Origin: Kineosporia succinea
Lineage (GTDB): Bacteria > Actinomycetota > Actinomycetes > Actinomycetales > Kineosporiaceae
Direction of reading: 5' to 3'
NCBI RefSeq assembly: GCF_030811555.1
Contig: NZ_JAUSQZ010000001.1
Location: 434,001-498,000, forward strand
DNA length: 64,000 nt
Both the position numbers and the translations under genes were made by a program. Position 1 is the stretch's first letter; each line of letters begins with the position of its first letter. Positions 32,017 through 40,974 of this stretch are shown in pieces. The notes below the pieces were generated by a model, which saw only the letters and a list, made by a program, of their open reading frames with translations, ran no database searches and was not told where the DNA came from.

Positions 32017-33428
32017 GAGCCGACCCGGTCGGTCAGGGCCCGCAGCGCCGAGGCCGACGCGTCCACCGGGACCACGCGACCCGCGTCCATCATTCCCAGC
32101 CGCTCGAGCCAGTTCTCGAACTCCGGCGCCGGGCGCAGCCCCAGCGCCTGCCGCACGAACAACGCGTCGTGGAACGACGTGCTCTGGTAGCCGAGCATCA
32201 CGTCGTCGGCGCCCGGCACCGCGATCACGAACGAGCAACCGGCGACGCCGAGCAGCGTCAGCAGGTTGTCCATGTCGTCCTGATCGGCCTCGGCGTGGTT
32301 GGTGTAGCAGACGTCGACGCCCATCGGCAGGCCGAGCAGCTTGCCGCAGAAGTGGTCTTCGAGCCCGGCCCGGATGATCTGCCGGCCGTCGTACAGGTAC
32401 TCCGGACCGATGAACCCGACCACCGTGTTGACCAGCAGCGGATCGAACTCGCGGCACACCGCGTAGGCCCGGGCCTCGAGGGTCTGCTGGTCGACGGGAC
32501 GCCCGCCGGTGCCGAGGTGCGCGTCGGCCGAGAGGGCCGACCCCTGACCGGTCTCCATGTACATGACGTTCTGGCCGACCGTTCCGCGCTGCAGCGACAG
32601 CCCCGCCTCGTGCCCCTCACGCAGCAGCGCCAGGTCGACGCCGAACCCCTGGTTCGCCGCCTGTGTGCCCGCCACCGACTGGAACACCAGGTCCACCGGC
32701 ACGCCCGCCTCGATCAGGCCGATCGTGGTCGTGACGTGGGTGAGAACGCAGGTCTGGGTGGGGATCTCGTAGGCGACGCGGATCTCGTCGAGCAGGTGCA
32801 GCAGGTCGGCGCAGGTCTGCGGCGAGTCACCGGCCGGGTTCACGCCGATCACCGCGTCCCCGCAGCCGAGGAGCAGCCCGTCGAGGGTGGCGGCGGCGAT
32901 GCCGCGCAGGTCGTCGGTGGGATGGTTGGGTTGCAGCCGGGTCGCGAGCCGCCCGGGCAGCCCGACCGTCGACCGGAAGGCACTCGTCACCCGGGTCGCC
33001 CGCGCGACGGCGATCAGGTCCTGATTGCGCATGAGCTTGCTGACGGCCGCGACCATCTCCGGCGTCAGGCCCTTCGCGAGCCGCGTCAGGGTGGTGCCGG
33101 CGTCGGGCCGCGCGGCGAGATCGAGCAGCCAGTCGCGGAACCCGCCCACGGTCAGCGCCCTGACCGGTTCGAAGGCGACGGTGTCGTGGGTGTCGAGGAT
33201 GAGCCGCGTGACCTCGTCGGTCTCGTACGGCACCAGCGGCTCTTCGAGGAACTGCCGCAACGGCACCTCGGCCAGCGCCAGCTGTGCGGCCACCCGTTCG
33301 GCGTCGGAATTCGCGGCGCACCCGGCCAGCTCGTCACCGCTGCGGGCCGGGGTGGCCCTGGCCATCAGGTCGACCAGGCCGTCGAAGCGGTACGTGGTGC
33401 CCCGCGTCGTCTGCTGGTAGACGCCCAT
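32013..33428 (-). CDS. eutB: Ethanolamine ammonia-lyase large subunit
   Basis: EutB is the TIM-barrel catalytic subunit that holds substrate and the cobalamin radical. The 471-residue protein has family motifs LQPNHPTDDLRGIAAATLDG, GCGDAVIGVNPAGDSP, VFQSVAGTQAANQGFGVD and MYMETGQGSALSADAHLG. Together these supply the ethanolamine-binding residues of known EutB structures. The start is ATG 33428 (MGVYQQTT) with GGAGG five bases upstream; ATG 33458 is less likely. It overlaps eutC by 4 bp. No eutA reactivase, microcompartment shell genes, ethanolamine permease or aldehyde dehydrogenase is next to it, so it looks like the short actinobacterial version that handles ethanolamine in the cytosol. 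Confidence 0.96.
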   Translation of the reverse strand: MGVYQQTTRGTTYRFDGLVDLMARATPARSGDELAGCAANSDAERVAAQLALAEVPLRQFLEEPLVPYETDEVTRLILDTHDTVAFEPVRALTVGGFRDWLLDLAARPDAGTTLTRLAKGLTPEMVAAVSKLMRNQDLIAVARATRVTSAFRSTVGLPGRLATRLQPNHPTDDLRGIAAATLDGLLLGCGDAVIGVNPAGDSPQTCADLLHLLDEIRVAYEIPTQTCVLTHVTTTIGLIEAGVPVDLVFQSVAGTQAANQGFGVDLALLREGHEAGLSLQRGTVGQNVMYMETGQGSALSADAHLGTGGRPVDQQTLEARAYAVCREFDPLLVNTVVGFIGPEYLYDGRQIIRAGLEDHFCGKLLGLPMGVDVCYTNHAEADQDDMDNLLTLLGVAGCSFVIAVPGADDVMLGYQSTSFHDALFVRQALGLRPAPEFENWLERLGMMDAGRVVPVDASASALRALTDRVGS

Positions 33429-33519
33429 TCGTGCCTCCCCGTCCGGGTTCCCGGCCATCCCACCACCGGGTGCGGGTGCCGTCAACGAACGGGTCGTTTC
33501 GGTCGTGGGTCGGTGTGTT

Positions 33520-33747
33520 TCAGGCGTTCAGGGGCTGGGACGGGCCGGGGGCCACCCAGCGGAAACCGTCGATGCGGTCGAGGTTCTCCTGGGAGAGGTC
33601 GTGCAGGGGCTCGTGGGCGAGGACCTCCTCGGTGGTACCGGCCCGCATGGACGCCAGGAAGTCGATGTCGATCTCCCCGTTCCCCATCCGGCTGAAGGCA
33701 CCGCCTCGCTCGAGGAACCTCAGCAGCGGCTGCGGCGCGGAGCGCAC
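33520..33747 (-). CDS. Small protein of unknown function upstream of eutB
   Basis: This 75-residue frame (GTG 33747) has strongly GC-rich third codon positions like its neighbours, whereas the overlapping frame from ATG 33763 does not, even though that ATG has the better ribosome site (GGAGGGG). The sequence contains GNGEIDIDFLASMRAGTTEE and a C-terminal RIDGFRWVAPGPSQ. It has no membrane span, signal or cysteine. I do not recognise a family. It could be a genuine small gene in the eutBC transcription unit (91 bp upstream of eutB). Alternatively it may be the 3' remnant of a longer gene whose true start frame was lost by a frameshift near 33740. Confidence 0.55.
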   Translation of the reverse strand: MRSAPQPLLRFLERGGAFSRMGNGEIDIDFLASMRAGTTEEVLAHEPLHDLSQENLDRIDGFRWVAPGPSQPLNA

Positions 33748-33844
33748 CGGGTCGTTCCGTCATCGCCCCTCCCCCGATCGGGCCAGGGGCGATGATAACG
33801 ACGGACGTGGTGGTCGCCCGGTCGCGAGGGTCACCAAAAGCGTT

Positions 33845-33881
33845 GAGGACGACGGGAACCCGAAGGCTCCGCGTCGTCCTC
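33845..33881 (-). terminator. Intrinsic terminator of the pnp-M16 transcription unit
   Basis: GAGGACGACG (33845-33854) pairs with CGTCGTCCTC (33872-33881), and the inner bases extend the stem (GGA/TCC, CC/GG) to a CGAA tetraloop. It starts 20 bp past the M16 protease stop. On that strand it is followed by AACGCTTTTGG, a short T tract. Confidence 0.85.
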
Positions 33882-33900
33882 GGTGCAGGGGCTGTCGTGC

Positions 33901-35295
33901 TCAGCTCAGCCGGAAGGTGCGGTCTTCGGCGAACGGGCCGACCACCGACAGGGACAGTGGGCGGGAGGCCAGGTCGGCCGCCAGATCCTGCACGTCCTGG
34001 GCACCGACCGAACGGATCCGCTCGAGCGCCCGGTCGAGCCCGAGGTACTCGCCGTGCACCAGCTCGGCCTTGCCCAGCCGGGACATCCGCGAGCCCGTGT
34101 CCTCGAGGCCCAGCACCAGACCACCGGCCAGCTGGCCGTGCGCCCGGGAGAGCTCTTCGTCCGGCACCCCGTCCGCCGCCAGACGCCGCAGCTCGGCGAC
34201 CATCAGCGCGATCACCTCGTCGGTGCGGGCCGGGGTGCAGCCCGCGTACAGACCGAAGTAGCCGGAGTCGGAGTAACCGCTCGCGAACGAGTAGACCGAG
34301 TAGGCCAGCCCGCGCTGCTCACGGATCTCCTGGAACAGACGGCTGCTCATGCCACCGCCCAGCACCGCGTTGAGCACCGACATCGCGTAACGGCGAGGGT
34401 CGGTGGCCACCAGGCTGGTGGTGCCGACCACGACGTTCGCCTGCTCGGTCGGGCGGTTGACCACGATCAGCCGGTGCGGCGTGCCGTCGTCGGCCGCCGG
34501 TGCGTCTTCCTTCGGCGGGTGCGACACGTCGCGCCGCGGGAAGGGGCTCTGACCGGCGTCGAGCGACCAGCCGGAACGGGTCAGGCTGGCCTGGACCAGC
34601 TCGCACACCCGGTCGTGGTCGACGCCGCCGGCGACCGTGACCACCAGGCCGGGAGCCCGGTAGTGCTCGCGGTAGTGGTCGACGATGTTGTCGCGCACCA
34701 CCGCGTTGATCGTGTCGGCGGTGCCCCCGATGGGACGGCCCAGCGGGTGGTCGCCCAGCACGATCTCGGAGAACCGCTCGTGCACGACGTCGGCCGGGTC
34801 GTCGTCGTTCATCGCGAGTTCCTCGAGGATGACCCCGCGCTCGCTCTCCACGTCACCGGCGTCGAGCTTGGCGCCGGTGACCATGTCGCAGAGCACGTCG
34901 ACGGCCATCGGCAGGTCGTCGTCGAGCACCCGGGCGTAGTAGCAGGTGTGCTCCTTGCCGGTGACGGCGTTGGACTCACCGCCCACCCGGTCGAACGCGG
35001 TGGCGATGTCCATCGCGCTGCGCCGGGCCGTGCCCTTGAACAGCAGGTGCTCGAGGAAATGCGTGGAACCGTGGTGGCCGGTGGTCTCGTCGCGCGAGCC
35101 GACACCGACCCAGAATCCGATCGTGGCCGACCGCAGACCGGGCATCGCCTCGGACAGCACCCGGACCCCGCCGGGGAGGACGGTCCGGCGCACGATGGCG
35201 CCGCCGTCCTCCCCCGCGATGATCTGGGACGATCCGGAGGCTCCCGCTGCGACCAGCGGCAGAGGAATCGCCGTCACGAGATCAGGCCGACTCAT
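33901..35295 (-). CDS. M16 family zinc peptidase (processing-peptidase-like)
   Basis: The inverted zinc motif HFLEH is at residues 79-83 (His79, Glu82, His83), with the distal Glu in ERGVILEEL. The second M16 half has GGGMSSRLFQEIREQRGLAYSVYS, containing the conserved Arg/Tyr pair. The 464-residue length is typical of bacterial processing-peptidase-like M16B enzymes. The natural substrate is unknown; homologues encoded after pnp occur across actinobacteria and firmicutes. The start is ATG 35295; the pnp stop is 23 bp upstream, so the two are cotranscribed. A strong intrinsic terminator follows. Confidence 0.95.
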   Translation of the reverse strand: MSRPDLVTAIPLPLVAAGASGSSQIIAGEDGGAIVRRTVLPGGVRVLSEAMPGLRSATIGFWVGVGSRDETTGHHGSTHFLEHLLFKGTARRSAMDIATAFDRVGGESNAVTGKEHTCYYARVLDDDLPMAVDVLCDMVTGAKLDAGDVESERGVILEELAMNDDDPADVVHERFSEIVLGDHPLGRPIGGTADTINAVVRDNIVDHYREHYRAPGLVVTVAGGVDHDRVCELVQASLTRSGWSLDAGQSPFPRRDVSHPPKEDAPAADDGTPHRLIVVNRPTEQANVVVGTTSLVATDPRRYAMSVLNAVLGGGMSSRLFQEIREQRGLAYSVYSFASGYSDSGYFGLYAGCTPARTDEVIALMVAELRRLAADGVPDEELSRAHGQLAGGLVLGLEDTGSRMSRLGKAELVHGEYLGLDRALERIRSVGAQDVQDLAADLASRPLSLSVVGPFAEDRTFRLS

Positions 35296-35318
35296 CCCCG
35301 GCGGTGCGGGGAACGGAC

Positions 35319-37550
35319 TCAGGCATCCGCAGCCTCGGTCTTGCCCTCGGTCTCCTCGTCGATCACCGGCGCCAGGGAGAGCTTGCCCCGCGGGTCGATC
35401 TCGGCGATCTGGACCTGGACCTTCTGACCGATGCTGAGCACGTCCTCGACGTTCTCCACACGCTTGCCACCGACCATGCGGCGGATCTGCGAGATGTGGA
35501 GCAGGCCGTCCTTGCCGGGCACCAGCGAGACGAACGCACCGAAGGTCGTCGTCTTCACGACGGTACCCAGGTAGCGCTCCCCGACCTCGGGCATGGTCGG
35601 GTTGGCGATCGCGTTGATCGCCGTCCGGGCGGCCTCGGCCGAGGGGCCGTCGGTCGCACCGATGTACACCGTGCCGTCGTCCTCGATCGAGATGTCGGCG
35701 CCGGTGTCGTCCTGGATCTGGTTGATCATCTTGCCCTTGGGCCCGATGACCTCGCCGATCTTGTCGACCGGGACCTTCACGCTGATCACGCGCGGCGCGA
35801 ACGAGGACATCTCGTCCGGCCGGTCGATCGCCTCGCTCATCACGTCGAGGATGTGCAGCCGGGCCTCGCGGGCCTGGGTCAGCGCGCTCGCGAGCACCGA
35901 CGCCGGGATGCCGTCGAGCTTGGTGTCGAGCTGGATCGCGGTGACGAACTCGGACGTGCCGGCGACCTTGAAGTCCATGTCACCGAACGCGTCCTCGGCA
36001 CCGAGGATGTCGGTGAGCGCCGCGTACTCGGTCTTGCCGTCGACCGTGTCGGACACCAGGCCCATGGCGATACCGGCGACCGGGGCGCGCAGCGGCACAC
36101 CGGCGTTCAGCATGGCCAGGGTCGAGGCGCAGACCGAGCCCATCGAGGTGGAACCGTTCGAGCCGAGGGCCTCGGAGACCTGACGGATCGCGTACGGGAA
36201 CTCCTCGCGCGACGGCAGGACCGGCATGAGCGCACGCTCGGCCAGGGCGCCGTGACCGATCTCGCGGCGCTTCGGCGAACCGACGCGGCCGGTCTCACCG
36301 GTGCTGTAGGGCGGGAAGTTGTAGTTGTGCATGTAGCGCTTGCGGGTCACCGGGGAGAGGGTGTCCAGCTGCTGTTCCATGCGCAGCATGTTCAGCGTGG
36401 TGACGCCCAGGATCTGGGTCTCGCCGCGCTCGAACAGGGCCGAGCCGTGAACGCGCGGGATCACCTCGACCTCGGCGCCGAGCTGGCGGATGTCGGCCAG
36501 ACCGCGGCCGTCGATGCGCACCTTGTCCTTCAGGATGCGCTGACGGACCAGCTTCTTGTTGACCGAGCGGAAGGCGGCGGAGATCTCCTTCTCGCGGCCC
36601 TCGAAGTCGGCGGCCAGCTTGGCCTTCACGCCGTCCTTCAGCTCGTCGAGACGGCTCTCGCGCTCCTGCTTGCCGGCGATGGTGAGCGCCTGCGCCACGT
36701 CGGCGGCGACGGCCGACTCGACCGCGTCGAAGACGTCCGGCTGGTAGTCGAGGAAGAGCGGGAACTCGACGGTCGGCTTGGACGCGGCCGCGGCCACCTC
36801 GGCCTGCGCCCGGCACAGCTCGGCGATGAACGGCTTGGCGGCCTCGAGGCCGGCCGCGACGACCTCTTCGGTCGGGGCGGCGACGCCCTGGTCCTTGATC
36901 AGGGTCCAGGAGCCCTCGGTGGCCTCGGCCTCGACCATCATGATCGCGACGTCGGGCTCACCGGCCTCGTTGGTGACGACGCGACCGGCGACGACCATGT
37001 CGAAGACGGCGCGCTCGATCTCACCGTGACGCGGGAAACCGACCCACTGGCCGTCGATCAGGGCGATGCGGATGCCACCGATCGGGCCGGAGAACGGCAG
37101 GCCGGAGATCTGCGTGGACAGCGAGGCGGCGTTGATGGCCACCACATCGTACGGGTCTTCCGGGTTGAGCGCCATCACCGTGACGACGACCTGGACCTCG
37201 TTGCGCAGGCCCTTGACGAAGGTCGGGCGCAGCGGGCGGTCGATCAGGCGGCAGGCCAGGATCGCGTCGGTGCTGGGGCGGCCCTCACGACGGAAGAACG
37301 AGCCGGGGATCTTGCCCGCGGCGTACATCCGCTCCTCGACGTCGATCGTCAGGGGGAAGAAGTCGAACTGGTCTTTCGGCTGCTTGCCGACCGTGGTGGC
37401 CGACAGGAGCATCGTGTCGTTGTCGAGGTACACGGCCACGGAACCGGCGGCCTGCTTGGCGAGGCGGCCGGTCTCGAACCGGACCGTGCGCTTGCCGAAC
37501 GTGCCGTTGTCGATGACGGCCTCGGCCGCGGTGATCTCGGGACCCTCCAA
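35319..37550 (-). CDS. pnp: Polyribonucleotide nucleotidyltransferase (PNPase)
   Basis: PNPase degrades RNA 3'-to-5' phosphorolytically and, in actinobacteria, can add heteropolymeric tails. The 743-residue protein has two RNase PH-like domains, with [22 protein letters not shown] in the first and [21 protein letters not shown] and [15 protein letters not shown] in the second. A KH domain ([14 protein letters not shown] near 596-612) and an S1 domain (about 650-720) follow. The start is the rare codon TTG at 37550: AGGAGAG lies six bases upstream and homology starts there, while the ATG/GTG alternatives are out of frame. The 322-bp rpsO-pnp spacer carries two hairpins. It is cotranscribed with the M16 peptidase gene. 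Confidence 0.97.
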   Translation of the reverse strand: MEGPEITAAEAVIDNGTFGKRTVRFETGRLAKQAAGSVAVYLDNDTMLLSATTVGKQPKDQFDFFPLTIDVEERMYAAGKIPGSFFRREGRPSTDAILACRLIDRPLRPTFVKGLRNEVQVVVTVMALNPEDPYDVVAINAASLSTQISGLPFSGPIGGIRIALIDGQWVGFPRHGEIERAVFDMVVAGRVVTNEAGEPDVAIMMVEAEATEGSWTLIKDQGVAAPTEEVVAAGLEAAKPFIAELCRAQAEVAAAASKPTVEFPLFLDYQPDVFDAVESAVAADVAQALTIAGKQERESRLDELKDGVKAKLAADFEGREKEISAAFRSVNKKLVRQRILKDKVRIDGRGLADIRQLGAEVEVIPRVHGSALFERGETQILGVTTLNMLRMEQQLDTLSPVTRKRYMHNYNFPPYSTGETGRVGSPKRREIGHGALAERALMPVLPSREEFPYAIRQVSEALGSNGSTSMGSVCASTLAMLNAGVPLRAPVAGIAMGLVSDTVDGKTEYAALTDILGAEDAFGDMDFKVAGTSEFVTAIQLDTKLDGIPASVLASALTQAREARLHILDVMSEAIDRPDEMSSFAPRVISVKVPVDKIGEVIGPKGKMINQIQDDTGADISIEDDGTVYIGATDGPSAEAARTAINAIANPTMPEVGERYLGTVVKTTTFGAFVSLVPGKDGLLHISQIRRMVGGKRVENVEDVLSIGQKVQVQIAEIDPRGKLSLAPVIDEETEGKTEAADA

Positions 37551-37569
37551 GGGTCACTCTCCTGTTCTT

Positions 37570-37588
37570 CCGCGGCTTCTCGCCGCGG
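37570..37588 (-). promoter_or_regulatory. Hairpin in the pnp leader
   Basis: CCGCGGC (37570-37576) and GCCGCGG (37582-37588) form a 7-bp GC stem around a 5-base loop. The stem lies only about 8 bases upstream of the pnp ribosome site. Such leader stems mediate PNPase autocontrol via RNase III in E. coli and Streptomyces; that role here is inferred. Confidence 0.55.
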
Positions 37589-37836
37589 CATCGGGTTCAG
37601 GAGTGGTGCGCGAGGTCTGGTCGAGGCGTTCCGGTCTTCGATCGAGGCCCACGCGACGCCCGCTCGGGGCGGGCGGTTCGCGGAGGCCACTACCGAGGAC
37701 CGGGTGTCAACCGGCCTTCGCCGACCCCTCCTGTTGTCGTACCTACTGGTGGTGCGGGTGGGTCTTAGGCGTGTGGCCCACCGACAACCCGATGATCGAG
37801 TATCGATGGGCCTGCGGTGCGGACGGACACACCGAA

Positions 37837-37868
37837 GAGGCCGTGACCGGTTGCCCGGTCACGGCCTC
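37837..37868 (-). terminator. Terminator/attenuator hairpin after rpsO
   Basis: GAGGCCGTGACCGG (37837-37850) pairs perfectly with CCGGTCACGGCCTC (37855-37868) around the loop TTGC, starting 4 bp after the rpsO stop. The 14-bp stem is strong but the T tract (TTCGGTG) is poor, so some readthrough to pnp is likely, as in other rpsO-pnp operons. Confidence 0.88.
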
Positions 37869-37872
37869 GAAA

Positions 37873-38142
37873 TCAGCGGCGCAGGCCGAGTCGCTCGATC
37901 AGCGACCGGTAGCGGGTGATGTCCTTCTTCTGCACGTACTGCAGGAGACGGCGGCGCTGGCCGACCAGCAGCAGCAGACCACGACGGCTGTGGTGGTCGT
38001 GCTTGTGCTCCTTGAGGTGCTCGGTCAGGTCACGGATGCGCTGGCTGAGGAGCGCGATCTGGACCTCGGGGGAACCGGTGTCGCCCTCGACGGTCGCGTA
38101 CTCCGCCATGATCTTCTTCTTGGTCTCGTTGTCGAGCGGCAC
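37873..38142 (-). CDS. rpsO: 30S ribosomal protein S15
   Basis: S15 binds 16S rRNA early in small-subunit assembly. This is the standard 89-residue length, with [36 protein letters not shown] and the C-terminal [12 protein letters not shown]. The start is GTG 38142 ([10 protein letters not shown] after initiator Met) with GGGAG seven bases upstream. It precedes pnp, as in most bacteria, with a hairpin terminator between them. Confidence 0.98.
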   Translation of the reverse strand: MPLDNETKKKIMAEYATVEGDTGSPEVQIALLSQRIRDLTEHLKEHKHDHHSRRGLLLLVGQRRRLLQYVQKKDITRYRSLIERLGLRR

Positions 38143-38276
38143 TCGATGTCTCCCTAGAATTCGCTGCGCGGCGCCCCGGGGCACGTCCACCCGGGCTCTC
38201 TGGATCCGCGGCCGATCTAACGGCAGCAGACACGTTAACAGCGCGACAGGCAGTCAACCCAATTGAGCAGCGGGTG

Positions 38277-39281
38277 TCAGGCCGGTGTGCTGACCCCGAG
38301 CACCTCGCGGCACCGGGCCACGTCGTCGTTCATCTGCTTGATCAGCGACTCCATGCCCTCGAAGCGCAGTGTGGGCCGCAGGTGCTCGACGAACTCCACC
38401 GCGACCCGCTCGCCGTAGAGGTCGAGGTCGGTGCGGCCGAGGACGTAGGCCTCGACCCGGCGCTCGTCGCCGTCGAACGTGGGGTTGGTACCGACCGAGA
38501 TCGCGGCCGGCAGCCGCTCCCCCGTGTCGTGCTTCGAGCAGGCCCCCGGCTCGCCGTCGTCCCCGGCGCGCACCAGCCAGCCCGCGTACACCCCGTCGGA
38601 GGGCACGGCGCCGATCGAGTCGGTGGTGAGGTTGGCCGTGGGGAAACCCATTTCGCGGCCGCGGTGGTCGCCGTGCACGACCACCCCGGTCACCCGGTGC
38701 GGACGACCGAGCACGTCGGTGGCGGCCCGCACGTCGCCCGCCGCGATCAGCTCCCGGGCCAGGGTGGACGACCAGCGGCGGGACTCGTCGGCGGCCTTCA
38801 GGTCGGCCACCTCGTCGACGGTGAAGCCGAGCTCCGCACCGAGCTCGCGCAGGGTGCCGATGTCACCGGCGTTGCGGCGGCCGAAACGGGTGTCCGAGCC
38901 GACCACCACGGCGCGCGCGCCCAGGGCGCCGGTCATGACCTCCTCGACGAACCGGCGCGGGCTCCACTCCGCCAGCGCGGGCGTGAAGGGGAGCATCAGC
39001 ACGGCGTCGAGCCCGGTGTCGGCCAGCAGCTCGAGCCGGTGCTCGGGCGTGGACAGCGGCTGTGGCGCCCGCTCGGGCTGCAGCACGGCCAGGGGATGCG
39101 GGGCGAAGGTGATCGCCACCGACCGCAGGCCACCGGCCCGCGCCGCCTGCACCGTGTGGTCGAGCACCGCGAGGTGCCCACGGTGCACACCGTCGAAGTT
39201 CCCGATGGTGACCACGGAGGGGCCGAACCCGGAGGGGACCTCGCTCAGATCCCGCCACACGTGCACCTGGGTCTCGTTCAC
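38277..39281 (-). CDS. ribF: Bifunctional riboflavin kinase / FAD synthetase
   Basis: RibF phosphorylates riboflavin to FMN and adenylylates it to FAD. The 334-residue protein has the nucleotidyltransferase motif TIGNFDGVHRGH at about 25-36 and a later SDTRFGRRNAGD. The flavokinase domain has GREMGFPTANLTTD (PTAN motif) and the final VEAYVLGRTDLDLYGERVAVEF. Between them an insertion of about 15 polar residues (DDGEPGACSKHDTGERL) interrupts the kinase domain. The start is GTG 39281. It lies between rpsO and truB, as in many actinobacteria. Confidence 0.96.
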   Translation of the reverse strand: MNETQVHVWRDLSEVPSGFGPSVVTIGNFDGVHRGHLAVLDHTVQAARAGGLRSVAITFAPHPLAVLQPERAPQPLSTPEHRLELLADTGLDAVLMLPFTPALAEWSPRRFVEEVMTGALGARAVVVGSDTRFGRRNAGDIGTLRELGAELGFTVDEVADLKAADESRRWSSTLARELIAAGDVRAATDVLGRPHRVTGVVVHGDHRGREMGFPTANLTTDSIGAVPSDGVYAGWLVRAGDDGEPGACSKHDTGERLPAAISVGTNPTFDGDERRVEAYVLGRTDLDLYGERVAVEFVEHLRPTLRFEGMESLIKQMNDDVARCREVLGVSTPA

Positions 39282-39436
39282 GGGTCCAACTCTGCCAGGT
39301 GGGTACTTCAGTTCCACGTTCGGTGCTCCGATGTGGTGAAATCGCCTCGCTCGTCGTGAGAGCAAGGTAACAAGCGCCTCATGATCGGCGATGGAGAAAG
39401 CACGTTCAGTTAACCAAGTCCAGCGAGGACATCATT

Positions 39437-39610
39437 ATGGACAGCCAGCGTGTTGCCGGGCGGGCACCGATGCCCGCCCAACGAGCCGTCGAGACCTTCG
39501 CCCACGCCAGTGGTGGGGGGTTCTGCACGATCTGCGGAACCGTCTGGCCCTGCAGTCAGGCAGGCAAGCAGCCCGACGCGGAGAAGGCCCTGGCGACCAG
39601 CAGCAGCTGA
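39437..39610 (+). CDS. Small cysteine-containing protein of 57 residues
   Basis: ATG 39437 has a good ribosome site (GAGG, 8 bases upstream). The frame runs 57 codons to TGA at 39608-39610, ending one base before the convergent truB stop. The product opens MDSQRVAGRAPM and contains FCTICGTVWPCSQAGKQ, a C-x2-C-x5-C cluster (Cys30, Cys33, Cys39) that could bind metal. Codon use is GC3-rich, especially in the second half. It sits between ribF and truB, both on the opposite strand. I do not recognise a family. Real gene likely but unproven. Confidence 0.6.
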   Translation: MDSQRVAGRAPMPAQRAVETFAHASGGGFCTICGTVWPCSQAGKQPDAEKALATSSS

Positions 39611-40507
39611 TCAACCGGTAAGAACCACCAGCGGACGCGCGGTGAGACCCGCGTCCGCGATCAGGGCCACCAGGGACCCGTCGGGGGCGAACGCCGCGAC
39701 GGGCCCTGGGCCCATCTCGCTCGCCTCCAGCCGCTGCCCGTGCGCCAGTTTGCGGGCCTCGTCGTCACTGAGCTCGCGGGCGGTGAACGCGACCCGCGCG
39801 GCGTCGGCGATCGGCAGCAGCCCGAACGACTCCTCGAGCTCCGGCAGCGTGCGCGCGCCGTCGAGCGGGTAGGGGCCGACCCGGGTGCGGCGCAGTGCCG
39901 TCAGGTGCCCGGCACTCTCGAGCGAGGCGCCGAGATCGCGCGCCAGGGCCCGGACGTACGTGCCCGACGAGCAGACGACGTGCACGTCGACGTCGAGCAC
40001 GGGAACGCCCTCGTGCTGCCCCGGGCGCACGGCGAGGACGTCGAGCGAGACCGTGACCGGCCGGGCGTCGAGCGTGACCTCCTCGCCCTCCCGGACGCGG
40101 GCGTAGGCACGCTTGCCGTCTTTCTTGATCGCGCTGACCGAGCTCGGCACCTGCTGGATGCTGCCGCGCAGGAACGCGGCCGCCGCGTCGACCTCTTCGA
40201 GCGTCAGCGCGGCCAGGCCGGGCGTGGACGAGATCTCGCCCTCGGCGTCGTCGGTGATCGTGCCGACGCCGAGCCGCATCGTGGCCGAGTACGCCTTGTC
40301 CGCGCCGACCAGGTAGGTCAGCAGACGGGTGGCGCGCTCGACCCCGACCACCAGCACGCCGGTGGCCATCGGGTCGAGCGTGCCGGCGTGACCGACCCGC
40401 CGGGTCCCCGCCAGACGGCGGATCCGGCTGACCACGTCGTGCGAGGTCATCCCGGCGGGCTTGTCCACGATCACCAGGCCGCTGGGACCCGGCTCACGGG
40501 ACTTCAC
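39611..40507 (-). CDS. truB: tRNA pseudouridine(55) synthase
   Basis: TruB makes pseudouridine 55 in the T-loop of tRNAs. The 298-residue protein has the catalytic Asp45 in [13 protein letters not shown], the [14 protein letters not shown] opening, and [10 protein letters not shown], plus the C-terminal [15 protein letters not shown] segment. A C-terminal domain of actinobacterial TruB follows. The start is GTG 40507, overlapping the rbfA stop as GTGA, so it is coupled to ribosome maturation genes. It converges on a small ORF on the other strand. Confidence 0.97.
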   Translation of the reverse strand: MKSREPGPSGLVIVDKPAGMTSHDVVSRIRRLAGTRRVGHAGTLDPMATGVLVVGVERATRLLTYLVGADKAYSATMRLGVGTITDDAEGEISSTPGLAALTLEEVDAAAAFLRGSIQQVPSSVSAIKKDGKRAYARVREGEEVTLDARPVTVSLDVLAVRPGQHEGVPVLDVDVHVVCSSGTYVRALARDLGASLESAGHLTALRRTRVGPYPLDGARTLPELEESFGLLPIADAARVAFTARELSDDEARKLAHGQRLEASEMGPGPVAAFAPDGSLVALIADAGLTARPLVVLTG

Positions 40508-40959
40508 GCCTCGTCGTCCTCGTCGTCGTCCTCGTCCGGGGTGACCGGCTTCTTGTACGGGTCGGACTCGCCCGCGAACTTCGCGCCGTTGGCCAGCGCG
40601 GCCACCTCGGCGTCGCGCTCGTTGGCGACCTTGATCAGGTCGGCCATCGCGGCGGCGTTCTCGGGCAGGGCGTCGGCCACGAACTCCAGCGTCGGCGTCA
40701 GCCGGATACCCGTGCGCTTGCCCACCTCGGACCGCAGAACGCCCTTGGCGCTCTCCAGGGCCGCGGCGGTGGACGCCCGCTCCTCGTCGTCGCCGTACAC
40801 GGTGTAGAAGACCGTGGCGTGCTGCAGGTCACCCGTGACCCGGGCGTCCGTGACGGTGATGAAGCCCAGGCGCGGGTCCTTGATCCGCTTCTCCAGGGCC
40901 TCGGCCACCACCTCGCGCACCCGGTCGGCCAGCTTGCGAGCCCGTGCAGTGTCGGTCAT
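40504..40959 (-). CDS. rbfA: 30S ribosome-binding factor RbfA
   Basis: RbfA assists late 16S rRNA processing and cold adaptation of the 30S subunit. The 151-residue protein has a KH-like fold, with [20 protein letters not shown], the [19 protein letters not shown] segment and [21 protein letters not shown] charged C-terminal tail ends [10 protein letters not shown]. The start is ATG 40959. It lies 15 bp after the DUF503 stop and overlaps truB by 4 bp, in the conserved infB-DUF503-rbfA-truB operon. Confidence 0.96.
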   Translation of the reverse strand: MTDTARARKLADRVREVVAEALEKRIKDPRLGFITVTDARVTGDLQHATVFYTVYGDDEERASTAAALESAKGVLRSEVGKRTGIRLTPTLEFVADALPENAAAMADLIKVANERDAEVAALANGAKFAGESDPYKKPVTPDEDDDEDDEA

Positions 40960-40974
40960 CGTTCGTCCCGCTCG

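Larger units (their letters stand above)
37551..37872. other. rpsO-pnp spacer
   Basis: This 322-bp stretch has no gene. Apart from the S15 terminator (37837-37868) and the pnp leader hairpin (37570-37588), it probably contains a pnp promoter. In Streptomyces the equivalent spacer holds a separate pnp promoter and an RNase III-cleaved hairpin. No pair of -35/-10 boxes is convincing here. Confidence 0.6.

Noticed and set aside
33482-33763. Alternative small gene from ATG 33763
   Set aside because: It has a fine ribosome site but poor third-position GC and Arg/Pro-rich shadow composition; the GTG 33747 frame has better codon bias.
33429-33900. Cobalamin riboswitch upstream of eutB
   Set aside because: I looked for a B12-box-like GC-rich motif and conserved stems and saw none; the hairpin at 33845-33881 fits a terminator of the M16 gene.
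35304-37919. An 871-codon open frame antisense to pnp
   Set aside because: Shadow frame with repetitive His/Asp/Arg composition; pnp is certain on the other strand.
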